A stretch of 64,000 bases of DNA from Pectobacterium brasiliense (GTDB lineage Bacteria > Pseudomonadota > Gammaproteobacteria > Enterobacterales > Enterobacteriaceae), in assembly GCF_016950255.1 (NCBI RefSeq), contig NZ_JACGFN010000001.1, positions 1,736,001 to 1,800,000 on the forward strand, read 5' to 3'. The position numbers and the translations under genes are program-made. Of this stretch, positions 28,700 to 38,362 are shown piece by piece; the first letter of the stretch is position 1, and the number at the start of each line of letters is the position of its first letter. The notes under the pieces were generated by a model. That model had not been told where the DNA came from and searched no databases. It saw nothing but the letters and a program-made list of their open reading frames with translations.

Positions 28700-30985
28700 A
28701 TGAACCAGAGCTTGCTCGTTACCAAACGCGATGGCAGTAAAGAAAAAATCAATTTGGATAAAATCCACCGCGTCATTACCTGGGCCGCAGAAGGTTTACA
28801 CAATGTCTCCGTTTCTCAGGTCGAACTGCGTTCACACATTCAGTTTTATGACAGCATCAAAACCTCTGATATCCATGAAACCATCATTAAGGCCGCAGCC
28901 GATCTGATCTCACGCGAAAGCCCGGATTATCAATATCTGGCCGCGCGTCTGGCAATATTCCATCTGCGTAAGAAAGCCTACGGCCAGTTTGAGCCGCCTG
29001 CTCTGCTGACGCACGTCACCAAGATGGTAGAACTGGGCAAGTACGACAAACACCTGCTGGAAGACTATAGCCAGGAAGAATTTGCCCAGATGGACGCTTT
29101 CATCGATCACTGGCGTGACATGAATTTCTCCTATGCGGCGGTGAAACAGCTGGAAGGGAAATACCTGGTACAAAACCGCGTCACCGGTGATATCTACGAA
29201 AGTGCCCAGTTCCTGTACATTCTGGTCGCCGCCTGCCTGTTCTCCGGCTACCCACGCGAAACGCGTCTGGATTACGTTAAACGTTTTTATGACGCGATCT
29301 CTACGTTCAAAATTTCTCTGCCGACGCCAATCATGGCGGGCGTGCGTACGCCAACGCGTCAGTTCAGCTCTTGCGTGCTGATCGAATGCGGCGACAGTCT
29401 GGATTCCATCAACGCGACCTCCAGCGCGATCGTAAAATACGTTTCCCAGCGTGCCGGTATCGGCATCAACGCGGGCCGCATCCGTGCGCTCGGCAGCCCA
29501 ATTCGCGGCGGTGAAGCATTCCACACTGGCTGTATTCCTTTCTATAAACACTTCCAGACGGCAGTGAAATCCTGCTCTCAGGGCGGCGTACGCGGCGGGG
29601 CCGCCACGCTGTTCTATCCGCTGTGGCATCTGGAAGTGGAAAGCCTGCTGGTGCTGAAAAACAACCGTGGCGTAGAAGGCAACCGCGTTCGTCACCTCGA
29701 CTACGGCGTGCAGCTGAACAAACTGATGTATCAACGTCTGGTAAAAGGTGAAGACATCACGCTGTTCAGCCCATCTGACGTACCTGGACTGTACGATGCC
29801 TTCTTCGCCGATCAGGATGAATTCGAGCGCCTGTATGTGCAATATGAGCAAGATGCCAGCATCCGCAAACAGCGCATCAAAGCGGTCGAACTGTTCTCCC
29901 TGATGATGCAGGAACGTGCTTCTACGGGCCGCATCTACATTCAGAACGTTGACCACTGCAACACGCACAGCCCGTTCGATCCGCAGATTGCGCCCGTTCG
30001 CCAGTCCAACCTGTGTCTGGAAATCGCACTGCCGACCAAGCCGCTGAACGACGTGAATGATGAAAACGGTGAAATCGCGCTGTGTACGCTGTCGGCTTTC
30101 AACCTCGGTGCTATCAACAGCTTAGACGATCTGGAAGAGCTGGCGACACTGGCCGTGCGCGCGCTGGATGCCCTGCTGGATTATCAGGATTACCCGATTA
30201 CCGCGGCAGAGCGTGGTGCAATGGGTCGCCGTACGCTGGGTATTGGCGTGATCAACTTCGCGTACTATCTGGCGAAAAATGGCGTGCGTTACTCCGACGG
30301 CAGCGCCAACGGCCTGACACACAAAACGTTTGAAGCTATTCAGTACTATCTGTTGAAGGCGTCGAATGTGCTGGCACGCGAACAAGGCGCCTGCCCGTGG
30401 TTCAATGAAACCACCTATTCGCAGGGTATTCTGCCTATCGATACCTATAAGCGCGATCTGGATGCGATCTGTAACGAACCGCTGCATCTCGACTGGGAAG
30501 CACTGCGTAATGACATCAAAGCGTACGGTCTGCGTAACTCCACGCTGTCCGCGCTGATGCCGTCTGAGACGTCATCTCAGATCTCCAACGCCACCAACGG
30601 TATTGAACCACCGCGCGGCCATATCAGCGTCAAAGCGTCCAAAGACGGCATTCTGCGCCAGGTTGTGCCAGAGTACGAAACGCTGAAAGATGCTTACGAA
30701 CTGCTGTGGGATATGCCAAATAACGACGGCTATCTGCAACTGGTGGGTCTGATGCAGAAGTTTGTCGATCAGGCGATCTCCTCCAATACCAATTACGATC
30801 CGTCACGTTTCCCATCAGGTCGAGTACCGATGAAACAGTTGCTGAAAGATCTGGTCACGGCCTACAAATTCGGTGTTAAAACGCTGTATTACCAAAACAC
30901 CCGTGACGGCGCTGAAGACGCACAAGACGACCTGTTAGCAGAACCACAGGATGACGGCTGCGAAGGCGGCGCGTGTAAGATTTAA
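28700..30985 (+). CDS. nrdA: NrdA, class Ia ribonucleoside-diphosphate reductase alpha subunit
   Basis: A 761-residue catalytic subunit that reduces NDPs to dNDPs under aerobic conditions. Residues 1-95 form the ATP-cone (LLVTKRDGSKEKINLDKIHR). Active-site cysteines are visible in FSSCVLIECGDS and SNLCLEIALP. The radical-transfer tyrosines lie in the C-terminal region, and the reactivating CEGGACKI tail is intact. Length and ends equal those of E. coli NrdA. It is followed at 108 bp by nrdB. NrdR-like and DnaA sites lie upstream, and hairpins sit between nrdA and nrdB. Confidence 0.98.
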   Translation: MNQSLLVTKRDGSKEKINLDKIHRVITWAAEGLHNVSVSQVELRSHIQFYDSIKTSDIHETIIKAAADLISRESPDYQYLAARLAIFHLRKKAYGQFEPPALLTHVTKMVELGKYDKHLLEDYSQEEFAQMDAFIDHWRDMNFSYAAVKQLEGKYLVQNRVTGDIYESAQFLYILVAACLFSGYPRETRLDYVKRFYDAISTFKISLPTPIMAGVRTPTRQFSSCVLIECGDSLDSINATSSAIVKYVSQRAGIGINAGRIRALGSPIRGGEAFHTGCIPFYKHFQTAVKSCSQGGVRGGAATLFYPLWHLEVESLLVLKNNRGVEGNRVRHLDYGVQLNKLMYQRLVKGEDITLFSPSDVPGLYDAFFADQDEFERLYVQYEQDASIRKQRIKAVELFSLMMQERASTGRIYIQNVDHCNTHSPFDPQIAPVRQSNLCLEIALPTKPLNDVNDENGEIALCTLSAFNLGAINSLDDLEELATLAVRALDALLDYQDYPITAAERGAMGRRTLGIGVINFAYYLAKNGVRYSDGSANGLTHKTFEAIQYYLLKASNVLAREQGACPWFNETTYSQGILPIDTYKRDLDAICNEPLHLDWEALRNDIKAYGLRNSTLSALMPSETSSQISNATNGIEPPRGHISVKASKDGILRQVVPEYETLKDAYELLWDMPNNDGYLQLVGLMQKFVDQAISSNTNYDPSRFPSGRVPMKQLLKDLVTAYKFGVKTLYYQNTRDGAEDAQDDLLAEPQDDGCEGGACKI

Positions 30986-30993
30986 GCCAATAA

Positions 30994-31025
30994 TGAAAGG
31001 CTGCCGATGCAGCCTTTCATCTTTT
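30994..31025 (+). terminator. Perfect hairpin in the nrdA-nrdB gap (possible attenuator)
   Basis: TGAAAGGCTGC-CGAT-GCAGCCTTTCA is an 11-bp perfect stem followed by TCTTTTAT, 8 bp after the nrdA stop. It lies inside a two-gene operon, so it is more likely a partial terminator or a 3' mRNA stabiliser than a complete stop. A second AT-rich hairpin (AAAAAATGC-TCACG-GCATTTTTT) ends just before the nrdB ribosome site at about 31098. Confidence 0.7.
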
Positions 31026-31107
31026 ATAGCAGGCGTCGCAGCTCGCCCCTTATGGGCCTTCACACGCGGCGTTAAAAAATGCTCACGGCATTTTTTTGGA
31101 GAGACTC

Positions 31108-32238
31108 ATGGCCTATAGCACTTTTTCACAGAACAAAAATGACCAACTGCTCGAACCGATGTTCTTCGGTCAGTCAGTTAACGTGGCGCGTTTCGATCAG
31201 CAAAAATATGAAATTTTCGAAAAGCTGATCGAAAAACAGTTGTCCTTCTTCTGGCGTCCAGAAGAAGTCGACGTGTCCCGCGATCGCATCGACTATCAGG
31301 CACTGCCCGATCATGAAAAGCATATCTTCATCAGCAACCTGAAATACCAAACGCTGCTGGATTCCATTCAGGGACGTAGCCCGAACGTGGCGCTGTTGCC
31401 GCTGATTTCTATCCCTGAGCTGGAAACCTGGGTGGAAACCTGGGCGTTCTCGGAAACCATTCACTCACGCTCCTACACGCACATCATTCGTAATATCGTG
31501 AACGATCCGTCGCTGGTATTTGACGATATCGTAACGAACGAAGAGATTCTGAAACGTGCCAAGGATATCTCCGGTTACTACGACTCGCTGATTGAGATGA
31601 CCAGCTACTACCATCTGCTGGGTGAAGGGACACATCAGGTTAATGGCAAGACCGTGACCGTGAATCTGCATACGCTGAAAAAGCAGTTGTATATCTGTTT
31701 GATGAGCGTGAACGCGCTGGAAGCGATTCGCTTCTACGTCAGCTTCGCCTGCTCCTTCGCTTTTGCAGAACGCGAACTGATGGAAGGCAACGCCAAAATC
31801 ATCAAGCTGATTGCCCGTGATGAAGCGCTGCATCTGACCGGCACGCAGCACATGCTGAACCTGATGCGTTCTGGCCATGACGACCCAGAAATGGCGCAGA
31901 TTGCCGAAGAGTGTCAGCAAGAGTGTTATGACCTGTTCGTGCTTGCTGCTCAGCAAGAAAAAGAGTGGGCTGAATACCTGTTCCGCGACGGCTCAATGAT
32001 TGGCCTGAACAAAGATATTCTGTGCCAGTACGTGGAATACATCACCAACATCCGCATGCAGGCGGTTGGGCTACCGCTGCCGTTCCAGACGCGCACCAAC
32101 CCCATCCCGTGGATCAACGCCTGGCTGGTGTCCGATAACGTACAGGTCGCGCCACAGGAAGTTGAAGTCAGCTCCTATCTGGTCGGTCAGATCGATTCAG
32201 AAATCAGCGACGACGATCTGAGCGATTTCCAGCTGTAA
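31108..32238 (+). CDS. nrdB: NrdB, class Ia ribonucleotide reductase beta subunit
   Basis: A 376-residue diiron-tyrosyl radical protein that supplies the radical to NrdA. Iron ligands and the radical tyrosine are seen in [20 protein letters not shown] (Tyr of SYTH), [11 protein letters not shown] and [11 protein letters not shown]. The C-terminal [13 protein letters not shown] tail binds NrdA. The ATG at 31108 ([10 protein letters not shown]) follows GGAGAG and matches E. coli; the upstream in-frame MERL extension is rejected. It is followed 3 bp later by yfaE. Confidence 0.98.
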   Translation: MAYSTFSQNKNDQLLEPMFFGQSVNVARFDQQKYEIFEKLIEKQLSFFWRPEEVDVSRDRIDYQALPDHEKHIFISNLKYQTLLDSIQGRSPNVALLPLISIPELETWVETWAFSETIHSRSYTHIIRNIVNDPSLVFDDIVTNEEILKRAKDISGYYDSLIEMTSYYHLLGEGTHQVNGKTVTVNLHTLKKQLYICLMSVNALEAIRFYVSFACSFAFAERELMEGNAKIIKLIARDEALHLTGTQHMLNLMRSGHDDPEMAQIAEECQQECYDLFVLAAQQEKEWAEYLFRDGSMIGLNKDILCQYVEYITNIRMQAVGLPLPFQTRTNPIPWINAWLVSDNVQVAPQEVEVSSYLVGQIDSEISDDDLSDFQL

Positions 32239-32241
32239 TCG

Positions 32242-32502
32242 ATGAGCAATCCAACGATCACGCTGCGCACATCCGGTGCGCAGTTTTCCTGTTCAGACGA
32301 CGGCCCTTCCCTGCTGGATGTGCTGGAATCTAACCGCGTCAGCATTGAATATCAGTGCCGCTCAGGCTATTGCGGTTCCTGTCGGCTGCGTCTGGTAAAA
32401 GGCAGAGTAGCGTATCGGCAAACCCCGCTGGCCTGCATCCAACAGGATGAAATCCTCCCCTGCTGCTGTATGCCGCAGGGCGACATCGAACTCGATATTT
32501 AG
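32242..32502 (+). CDS. yfaE: YfaE, 2Fe-2S ferredoxin for NrdB cofactor maintenance
   Basis: An 86-residue plant-type ferredoxin. The cluster ligands are in CRSGYCGSC and LACIQQDEILPC (spacing C-X4-C-X2-C and a distal Cys). In E. coli YfaE supplies electrons to rebuild the diferric tyrosyl cofactor of NrdB. The 3-bp gap after nrdB supports translation as one unit. The 140 bp after it hold no clear terminator. This marks the right end of the displaced block. Confidence 0.94.
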   Translation: MSNPTITLRTSGAQFSCSDDGPSLLDVLESNRVSIEYQCRSGYCGSCRLRLVKGRVAYRQTPLACIQQDEILPCCCMPQGDIELDI

Positions 32503-32642
32503 CCCCCTTCTCCCCATAGGCTAATCACCCTATCGCTCGCGCTGGCGGGCGTATTTCCTGCCCGCATTCATACTCAAGTGAGTTACACTACCCGCTGAAA
32601 TCGTCTTTTGACTGAAATAAAACAACCTGGAGGTTTTAAAAC

Positions 32643-33557
32643 ATGCTCACCGTCATTCCTATTTTGATCTTTGTTGCACTTATCATCGTCTGGTCAGGCA
32701 TCAAAGTCGTACCTCAGGGATATCAATGGACTGTGGAACGGTTTGGTCGCTATACCAAAACGCTGATGCCGGGGCTGAATCTGGTCGTGCCGTTTATGGA
32801 TCGCATCGGCCGCAAAATTAATATGATGGAACAGGTGCTGGATATTCCCTCTCAGGAAATTATCTCTCGCGATAATGCCAATGTAGCCATTGATGCCGTC
32901 TGCTTTATTCAGGTAATTGATCCCGCACGCGCCGCCTATGAAGTTAGCAATCTGGAACAGGCTATCGTAAACCTCACCATGACCAACTTCCGTACGGTGC
33001 TGGGTTCCATGGAGCTGGATGAGATGCTGTCTCAGCGCGATAGCATTAACACCCGCCTGCTGCACATTGTCGATGAAGCCACTAACCCGTGGGGCATTAA
33101 AATAACGCGTATTGAGATCCGTGACGTGCGCCCGCCAGCAGAACTGATTGCTGCGATGAACGCGCAGATGAAAGCGGAACGTAACAAACGCGCCGATATT
33201 CTGGAAGCCGAAGGGGTACGTCAGGCCGCTATCCTGAAAGCCGAAGGGGAAAAGCAGTCACAGATCCTGAAAGCAGAAGGCTTGCGTCAGTCTGCGTTCC
33301 TGGAAGCAGAAGCACGTGAACGTGCGGCGGAAGCAGAAGCACAGGCGACCAAAATGGTGTCCGAGGCCATCGCAGCAGGTAACATTCAGGCGATTAACTA
33401 CTTTGTTGCACAGAAATATACTGATGCGTTGCAGCAGATTGGTTCTTCTAATAACAGCAAAGTGATCATGATGCCGCTGGAAGCCAGCAACCTGATGGGG
33501 GCCATCGGTGGGATTACGGAGCTGATTAAAGACAGCAAAGATAGCCGAGGTCAATAA
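32643..33557 (+). CDS. qmcA: QmcA, SPFH-domain inner-membrane protein
   Basis: A 304-residue SPFH/prohibitin-like protein with one N-terminal membrane segment ([19 protein letters not shown]) and a cytoplasmic or periplasmic band-7 domain. A coiled-coil follows with repeated ILKAEG units ([18 protein letters not shown] and similar) near residues 185-225. It is believed to organise membrane proteases or membrane microdomains. It starts after GGAGG at 32629. Its stop overlaps the ybbJ start (TAATG), so QmcA and YbbJ should work as a pair, as SPFH-NfeD partners do elsewhere. Confidence 0.95.
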   Translation: MLTVIPILIFVALIIVWSGIKVVPQGYQWTVERFGRYTKTLMPGLNLVVPFMDRIGRKINMMEQVLDIPSQEIISRDNANVAIDAVCFIQVIDPARAAYEVSNLEQAIVNLTMTNFRTVLGSMELDEMLSQRDSINTRLLHIVDEATNPWGIKITRIEIRDVRPPAELIAAMNAQMKAERNKRADILEAEGVRQAAILKAEGEKQSQILKAEGLRQSAFLEAEARERAAEAEAQATKMVSEAIAAGNIQAINYFVAQKYTDALQQIGSSNNSKVIMMPLEASNLMGAIGGITELIKDSKDSRGQ

Positions 33558-34012
33558 TGGGCATTGAACTGGTGATGGAAAATGCGCACTGGTTCTGGCT
33601 GTCGCTCGGCGGCCTGCTGTTAGCCGCCGAAATGCTGGGTGCCAGTGGTTATTTACTGTGGAGCGGTTTATCGGCGGTATTGGTTGGGCTACTAACGTGG
33701 GTCATGCCGATGGGCTGGCCATGGCAGGGAACGATTTTTGCCATTCTGACGATCGTCACGGCACTGCTCTGGTGGTATTGGCTGCGTAAACGGACGCTGT
33801 CACGCCCGCAATCGACACTCAACCAGCGCGGACAGCAGCTGATTGGCCTGCGTGCTACGCTGACCGATCCGGTGATCAACGGTTTCGGGCGGGTAAACAT
33901 CGGTGACAGCAGTTGGCGCGTGAAATCAGAACAGGATCTGCCCGTCGGTACGCCTGTTGAAGTGATTGCCATTGATGGTATCACGCTGCATGTGCGACCG
34001 GTTGAGCGCTAG
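33557..34012 (+). CDS. ybbJ: YbbJ, NfeD-family membrane protein
   Basis: A 151-residue protein with about three membrane segments ([50 protein letters not shown]) and a C-terminal OB-fold domain typical of NfeD ([21 protein letters not shown]). It overlaps the qmcA stop by one base. It is the predicted partner of QmcA; its role is inferred from SPFH-NfeD gene pairing. It is convergent with cueR. Confidence 0.93.
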   Translation: MGIELVMENAHWFWLSLGGLLLAAEMLGASGYLLWSGLSAVLVGLLTWVMPMGWPWQGTIFAILTIVTALLWWYWLRKRTLSRPQSTLNQRGQQLIGLRATLTDPVINGFGRVNIGDSSWRVKSEQDLPVGTPVEVIAIDGITLHVRPVER

Positions 34013-34048
34013 CATAACGCATTATTGGGGGAGCCTGTCTCCCCTTTA

Positions 34049-34456
34049 TCACTCTTTTCTCTTTTGACAACAACCCGCCAGATTATTGATTATCGGACAG
34101 TCTGCTCCCCCATCCCCCGGGCACTGTTCTGCCAGCGCCAGTAAATGTTCACGCATCGTTTTCAGCTCTTCGATATGCATCTCGATTTCCTGCACTTTCT
34201 GCAAGGTTCGCGCTTTGACATCCGCACTTCGCCGCAGCGGATCGTTAAATAACGTCACCAGCTCTCGGCATTCATCCAGATTAAAACCAACCTGACGCGC
34301 CTGACGCAGCAGCGTCAGTTCTTCGACATGATGATCATCGTAGCTGCGGTAACCATTTTCAGAACGCAGCGGCGTAGTCAGAAGTTCTTTCTCTTCATAG
34401 AAGCGAATGGTTTTACTGCTAAGACCGGTTTTTTTCGCAACATCACTGATATTCAT
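34049..34456 (-). CDS. cueR: CueR, copper-responsive MerR-family regulator
   Basis: A 135-residue MerR-type activator. The N-terminal winged helix is [26 protein letters not shown], followed by a dimerisation helix and the metal-binding loop [14 protein letters not shown]. Its two cysteines correspond to Cys112 and Cys120 of E. coli CueR and bind Cu(I). A C-terminal CCQKRKE end is also present. It is divergent from copA, with the CueR-type promoter between them, and it controls copper efflux in response to cytoplasmic Cu(I). Confidence 0.96.
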   Translation of the reverse strand: MNISDVAKKTGLSSKTIRFYEEKELLTTPLRSENGYRSYDDHHVEELTLLRQARQVGFNLDECRELVTLFNDPLRRSADVKARTLQKVQEIEMHIEELKTMREHLLALAEQCPGDGGADCPIINNLAGCCQKRKE

Positions 34457-34466
34457 GATTTCCCCC

Positions 34467-34497
34467 TTGACCCTCCCCTTGCTAGAAGGTTTACCTT
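34467..34497 (+). promoter_or_regulatory. copA promoter with CueR operator (19-bp spacer)
   Basis: -35 TTGACC (34467-34472) and -10 TACCTT (34492-34497) are separated by 19 bp, the over-long spacer typical of MerR-family activated promoters. The spacer holds the interrupted dyad CCTCCCCTTGCTAGAAGG. CueR should bind it and realign the promoter elements when Cu(I) is present. Confidence 0.9.
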
Positions 34498-34573
34498 ACC
34501 CAATAACTAGTAGAAATCAGATTGCTGGTCAACGTCTTTCGCCGCCGGCTGTGATCACGGGAGAAAAATTACT

Positions 34574-34992
34574 ATGTCACAAACTGTCTTGTTGTCATTG
34601 CAGGGACTGACCTGCGGACACTGTGTCCAACGCGTTAAAAAAGCATTGGACGCGCTGCCTGCGGTCGAACAAACCGACGTCACCCAACAGTACGCCAGCG
34701 TCAGCGGCGACGTTGATTCGCAAACGTTGATCGACACCATTGAGCAAGCTGGCTACGAAGCACAGCTTGCTACTACACCAGATGTGTCCCTCCAACTTTC
34801 CGGCCTGAGCTGCAACCACTGCGTCGCCGCTACGCGTAAAGTGCTGGAAGCCATTCCAGGCGTCGTGGCAACGGATGTCACCAAAGAGCAAGCAACCGTG
34901 TATGGCAACGTTGAAGCCACGACACTAATTAGTGCCATTGAAGAAGCCGGCTATCACGCCAGCGTGCAGGAGAATGTTCACCCAAAAACTGA
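34574..34992 (+). CDS. copA: CopA(Z), predicted frameshift product: two-domain copper chaperone
   Basis: If ribosomes slip by -1 on CCCAAAA at 34981-34987, codon 138 (AAA) is followed by AAC and then TGA at 34990-34992. The result is a 139-residue protein ending HPKN. It contains only the first two HMA domains (CxxC at 14-17 and 80-83) and no membrane segment. E. coli copA makes a comparable ~70-residue one-domain chaperone, CopA(Z), by slipping on CCCAAAG at the same relative point (HPK, one extra residue, stop). The expected role is to buffer Cu(I) and deliver it to CopA. The product is predicted from sequence, not demonstrated. Confidence 0.8.
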
Positions 34993-37300
34993 GCCGCTGG
35001 CACAGGTAGCGACAACGCCGGAAGCGCTGCCAGCGGCCGAGAATATTCTTCCGGCAACGACAATACACGCCACCCGCGATGACGACAGCGTGCAGCTCCT
35101 GCTTCAGGGCATGAGCTGCGCCAGCTGCGTAAACCGTGTACAGACGGCGCTGCAAAACGTCAGCGGCGTCACGCAGGCGCGCGTCAATCTGGCCGAACGC
35201 AGCGCGTTGGTCAGCGGTCATGCCGAGCCGGAAGCGCTGATTGCCGCCGTTGAGCAAGCGGGCTATGGCGCGGAAATTATTCAGGACGAAGAAGAACGCC
35301 GCGCGCGCCAGCAGCAAACGGCTCAGCAGGCGATTCGTCGTTTCCAATGGCAAGCCGCGCTGGGGTTACTGCTTGGTGTTCCGCTGATGCTGTGGGGCGT
35401 GCTGGGCGGTAGCATGAGTCTGACGCCAGAAAGCCAAACACCGTGGCTGGTCATCGGTATTTTGACGCTGGCGGTGATGGTGTTCGCTGGCAGTCACTTT
35501 TACCGTAACGCCTGGCGTAGCCTGAAAAATGGCACGGCTACCATGGATACGTTGGTCGCGCTGGGAACCGGTGCCGCCTGGCTTTACTCTATTACCGTTA
35601 ACCTGTGGCCGGACCTTTTCCCGATGGCGGCGCGTCACCTTTACTACGAAGCCAGCGCGATGATCATCGGTTTAATCAACCTCGGTCACGCACTAGAACA
35701 GCGCGCTCGTCAGCGATCTTCTCGTGCGTTGGAACGTCTGCTGGATTTAACGCCCCCCACCGCCCGCGTCGTGACGCCGGAAGGTGAAAAATCCATTCCG
35801 TTGTCCGACGTGCAGTCCGGCATGACGCTGCGCCTGACAACCGGCGATCGTATTCCTGTCGACGGTGAGATTTTGCAAGGTGAAGTGTGGGTGGATGAAG
35901 CCATGCTGACCGGAGAACCGATCCCGCAATCCAAAACGTCCGGCGATACGGTTCACGCAGGCACGCTGGTTTCCGACGGCAGCGTCCTTTTTCGTGCAGA
36001 CGCAATCGGCAACCAAACCACCCTATCGCGCATCATCCGACTAGTCAGGCAGGCGCAAAGCAGCAAACCCGCTATCGGCCAGTTGGCGGATCGTATTTCT
36101 GCCGTGTTTGTTCCCGTCGTCGTGGCTATCGCGCTTCTCAGTGGCGCGATCTGGTTCTTCGTGGGGCCGCAGCCGCAGGTGGTCTACACGCTCATTATCG
36201 TCACGACCGTTCTGATCATTGCCTGCCCCTGTGCACTTGGGCTGGCAACGCCGATGTCGATTATTTCCGGCGTCGGACGGGCCGCAGAGTTTGGCGTGCT
36301 GGTGCGTGATGCCGATGCCTTGCAGCAGGCCAGCAAGCTGGATGTGCTGGTGTTTGACAAAACCGGCACGCTAACCGAAGGGCAGCCGCGCGTTGTAGAG
36401 GTTCATACCTTCGGTGACGTGACGGAAGCACAGGCGCTGGCCTGGGCGGCTTCGCTGGAGCAAGGCTCAAATCACCCGCTGGCAAAAGCGATTCTTGAAC
36501 GCGCAGAAAATCTGCCGCTCACCCCAGCCGAGAAGTTCCGTACGCTGCGCGGTCTTGGCGTCAGCGGCAAGATCGGCGACGCCGACCTGCTGCTGCTGGG
36601 GAATCCAGCTCTACTTAAACAGCATCAGGTCGATATCACCGAAGGTGAAGCGCTGATCAATGAACAGGCTCAGCGTGGCATCACGCCGGTATTGCTTGCG
36701 GCGGATGGTCACATCATTGCGGTGTTATCCATCCACGATCCGCTGCGAACGGATAGCGTCAGCGCCTTGCAGCGCCTCCACCAGCAGGGCTACCAGCTCG
36801 TCATGCTAACGGGGGACAACCCGCTCACGGCGAAGAGCATCGCGAAAGATGCGGGTATCGATCAGGTGATTGCCGGGGTGCTGCCAGACGGCAAAGCAGA
36901 GGCCATCAAAAAACTACAGGCTCAGGGCAAACGTGTGGCGATGATTGGCGATGGAATCAACGATGCTCCGGCACTAGCACAGGCCGATGTCGGCATCGCG
37001 ATGGGCGGCGGCAGCGATATTGCGATTGAAACCGCCGCTATCACGCTGATGCGCCACAGCCTGCACGGCGTCGCCGATGCGCTGGCGCTCTCCAATGCCA
37101 CGCTGCGCAATATGAAGCAAAACCTGCTGGGCGCGTTTATCTATAACTCGTTGGGGATTCCCATTGCTGCGGGCGTACTCTATCCGCTGACTGGAACGCT
37201 ACTCAGTCCGGTAGTGGCCGGTGCCGCTATGGCGCTCTCCTCCATCACGGTGGTCAGCAACGCCAACCGCCTGCTGCGTTTTAAACCTAAACGTCAGTAA
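34574..37300 (+). CDS. copA: CopA, Cu(I)-exporting P1B-type ATPase with three metal-binding domains
   Basis: A 908-residue inner-membrane copper pump. Three N-terminal HMA domains have their CxxC sites at residues 14-17 (GLTCGHC), 80-83 (GLSCNHC) and 182-185 (GMSCASC). E. coli CopA (834 residues) has two, which accounts for most of the extra length. Eight membrane segments are expected. Core motifs follow: TGEP, the transmembrane copper ligands CPC (near residue 554), DKTGT with the phosphorylated Asp (near 597), HPLA and [20 protein letters not shown]. It exports cytoplasmic Cu(I) to the periplasm. A frameshift signal after the second HMA predicts a truncated soluble product (separate entry). 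The gene is divergent from cueR and ends in a terminator at 37304-37337. Confidence 0.97.
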   Translation: MSQTVLLSLQGLTCGHCVQRVKKALDALPAVEQTDVTQQYASVSGDVDSQTLIDTIEQAGYEAQLATTPDVSLQLSGLSCNHCVAATRKVLEAIPGVVATDVTKEQATVYGNVEATTLISAIEEAGYHASVQENVHPKTEPLAQVATTPEALPAAENILPATTIHATRDDDSVQLLLQGMSCASCVNRVQTALQNVSGVTQARVNLAERSALVSGHAEPEALIAAVEQAGYGAEIIQDEEERRARQQQTAQQAIRRFQWQAALGLLLGVPLMLWGVLGGSMSLTPESQTPWLVIGILTLAVMVFAGSHFYRNAWRSLKNGTATMDTLVALGTGAAWLYSITVNLWPDLFPMAARHLYYEASAMIIGLINLGHALEQRARQRSSRALERLLDLTPPTARVVTPEGEKSIPLSDVQSGMTLRLTTGDRIPVDGEILQGEVWVDEAMLTGEPIPQSKTSGDTVHAGTLVSDGSVLFRADAIGNQTTLSRIIRLVRQAQSSKPAIGQLADRISAVFVPVVVAIALLSGAIWFFVGPQPQVVYTLIIVTTVLIIACPCALGLATPMSIISGVGRAAEFGVLVRDADALQQASKLDVLVFDKTGTLTEGQPRVVEVHTFGDVTEAQALAWAASLEQGSNHPLAKAILERAENLPLTPAEKFRTLRGLGVSGKIGDADLLLLGNPALLKQHQVDITEGEALINEQAQRGITPVLLAADGHIIAVLSIHDPLRTDSVSALQRLHQQGYQLVMLTGDNPLTAKSIAKDAGIDQVIAGVLPDGKAEAIKKLQAQGKRVAMIGDGINDAPALAQADVGIAMGGGSDIAIETAAITLMRHSLHGVADALALSNATLRNMKQNLLGAFIYNSLGIPIAAGVLYPLTGTLLSPVVAGAAMALSSITVVSNANRLLRFKPKRQ
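34981..35055 (+). promoter_or_regulatory. copA programmed -1 frameshift signal: slippery site and H-type pseudoknot
   Basis: The slippery heptamer C CCA AAA (34981-34987) is in frame as X XXY YYZ. After a 5-nt spacer, stem 1 pairs 34993-35002 (GCCGCTGGCA) with 35028-35037 (TGCCAGCGGC), 10 perfect base pairs. Part of its loop, 35017-35024 (GCCGGAAG), pairs with 35048-35055 (CTTCCGGC), 8 perfect base pairs, giving an H-type pseudoknot. Spacer length and geometry are those of efficient -1 frameshift sites. The same design is known in E. coli copA. Confidence 0.85.
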
Positions 37301-37303
37301 TGC

Positions 37304-37337
37304 AAACGCGGCACGTCTCAACAACGTGCCGCGTTTT
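37304..37337 (+). terminator. Terminator of copA
   Basis: A perfect 13-bp stem (AAACGCGGCACGT/ACGTGCCGCGTTT) with a 7-nt loop and a short T-run starts 4 bp after the copA stop. Confidence 0.9.
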
Positions 37338-37474
37338 CCTTATGCCAAATATCGTCACGATTTTTACCGCTGCAATCAGGCCAATTCCACCGCGCTCACT
37401 CCAGCTTCGGTATACCTTGTATTGTTCCGCATCTAGCGTTTAGCATAGTTATTCCACATCAGGAGACGGAATCA

Positions 37475-38293
37475 ATGGGGCAACTGCTGCGCAGAATCGC
37501 GACTTTTCTTGGCTTTATCTCACCGCTGGCTTATGCCTACCCGGCGATAGACGTTCAGCTTGCCAATGAACGGCAGCTGCATCTGGTCGGTAGTATTCAT
37601 ATGGGTAGCAAAGATATGGCACCGCTGCCCGATACGCTGCTGCAACAGCTCCGGCAGGCGACCGCGCTTATCGTCGAAGCTGATATATCCGATTCACACT
37701 CCCCCTTCGGCCACAGTGACGCCGAGCCGCCGCTCATGCTGCGCCTCAGCCCGGAAAACTATCACCAACTGCAAAAAATTTGCGAGTCGCTCTCTTTCGA
37801 TGAGAGCAATATCAGTACGCTTCCAGCCTGGCAGGCCGCGCTGATGCTGCAAGCAAGACAGGCGCAGTTGCTGGGCTTACGTCCCGACTATGGCATCGAT
37901 TATCAGTTGATTAACGCCGCGAAATCTCACGGTATTCAGGTTATCGAGCTGGAAGGACAGCAGACGCAGGTTGATTTATTACAACAACTGCCGCAGGGCG
38001 GCCTGCTGTTGCTAGAGGATACGATTAAACACTGGCGCACCAACGCGCATTTGCTACAAACGATGGTCGGTTGGTGGCTAGACAGCAGGCCCGGTAAATA
38101 TACGCCGGATATCCCCGCGACGTTCAGCAATGAAATGACCGACCTGCTGATGGGGCAGCGTAATCGCCGCTGGCAACAGCAGCTTCAGGCGTTGCCACCC
38201 GGCAATTATGTTGTGGCCGTAGGTGCACTGCATCTGTATGGCGATGAGAATTTACCCACGCTGCTCAAAAACGGTCATACCGCAATTCCATGA
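37475..38293 (+). CDS. ybaP: YbaP, TraB/GumN-family protein
   Basis: A 272-residue protein of the TraB/GumN (DUF) family with an N-terminal signal sequence (RIATFLGFISPLAYA). Family features are VGSIHMGSKDMAPLP near the start, LIVEADIS, and the C-terminal VVAVGALHLYGDENLP containing GALH. The fold resembles EreA/ChaN-like hydrolases or metalloproteases, but no activity is known for YbaP. In E. coli ybaP lies next to ybaK, as here. The ATG follows AGGAGACGG. Length is close to E. coli YbaP (264). Confidence 0.9.
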   Translation: MGQLLRRIATFLGFISPLAYAYPAIDVQLANERQLHLVGSIHMGSKDMAPLPDTLLQQLRQATALIVEADISDSHSPFGHSDAEPPLMLRLSPENYHQLQKICESLSFDESNISTLPAWQAALMLQARQAQLLGLRPDYGIDYQLINAAKSHGIQVIELEGQQTQVDLLQQLPQGGLLLLEDTIKHWRTNAHLLQTMVGWWLDSRPGKYTPDIPATFSNEMTDLLMGQRNRRWQQQLQALPPGNYVVAVGALHLYGDENLPTLLKNGHTAIP

Positions 38294-38362
38294 AAAACAC
38301 ATTATGGCGCGTAACCGCGTCCGCAAGATAAAGCCCGCTACAGGGTTAAGGATAGTGAAATC

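Noticed and set aside
28910..29968. 352-codon open frame on the minus strand
   Set aside because: It is antisense to nrdA, whose protein is complete and highly conserved. The predicted product has no recognisable motif.
32544..32566. GCGGGC/GCCCGC hairpin after yfaE
   Set aside because: The stem is short and no T-run follows, so it is not called as a terminator.
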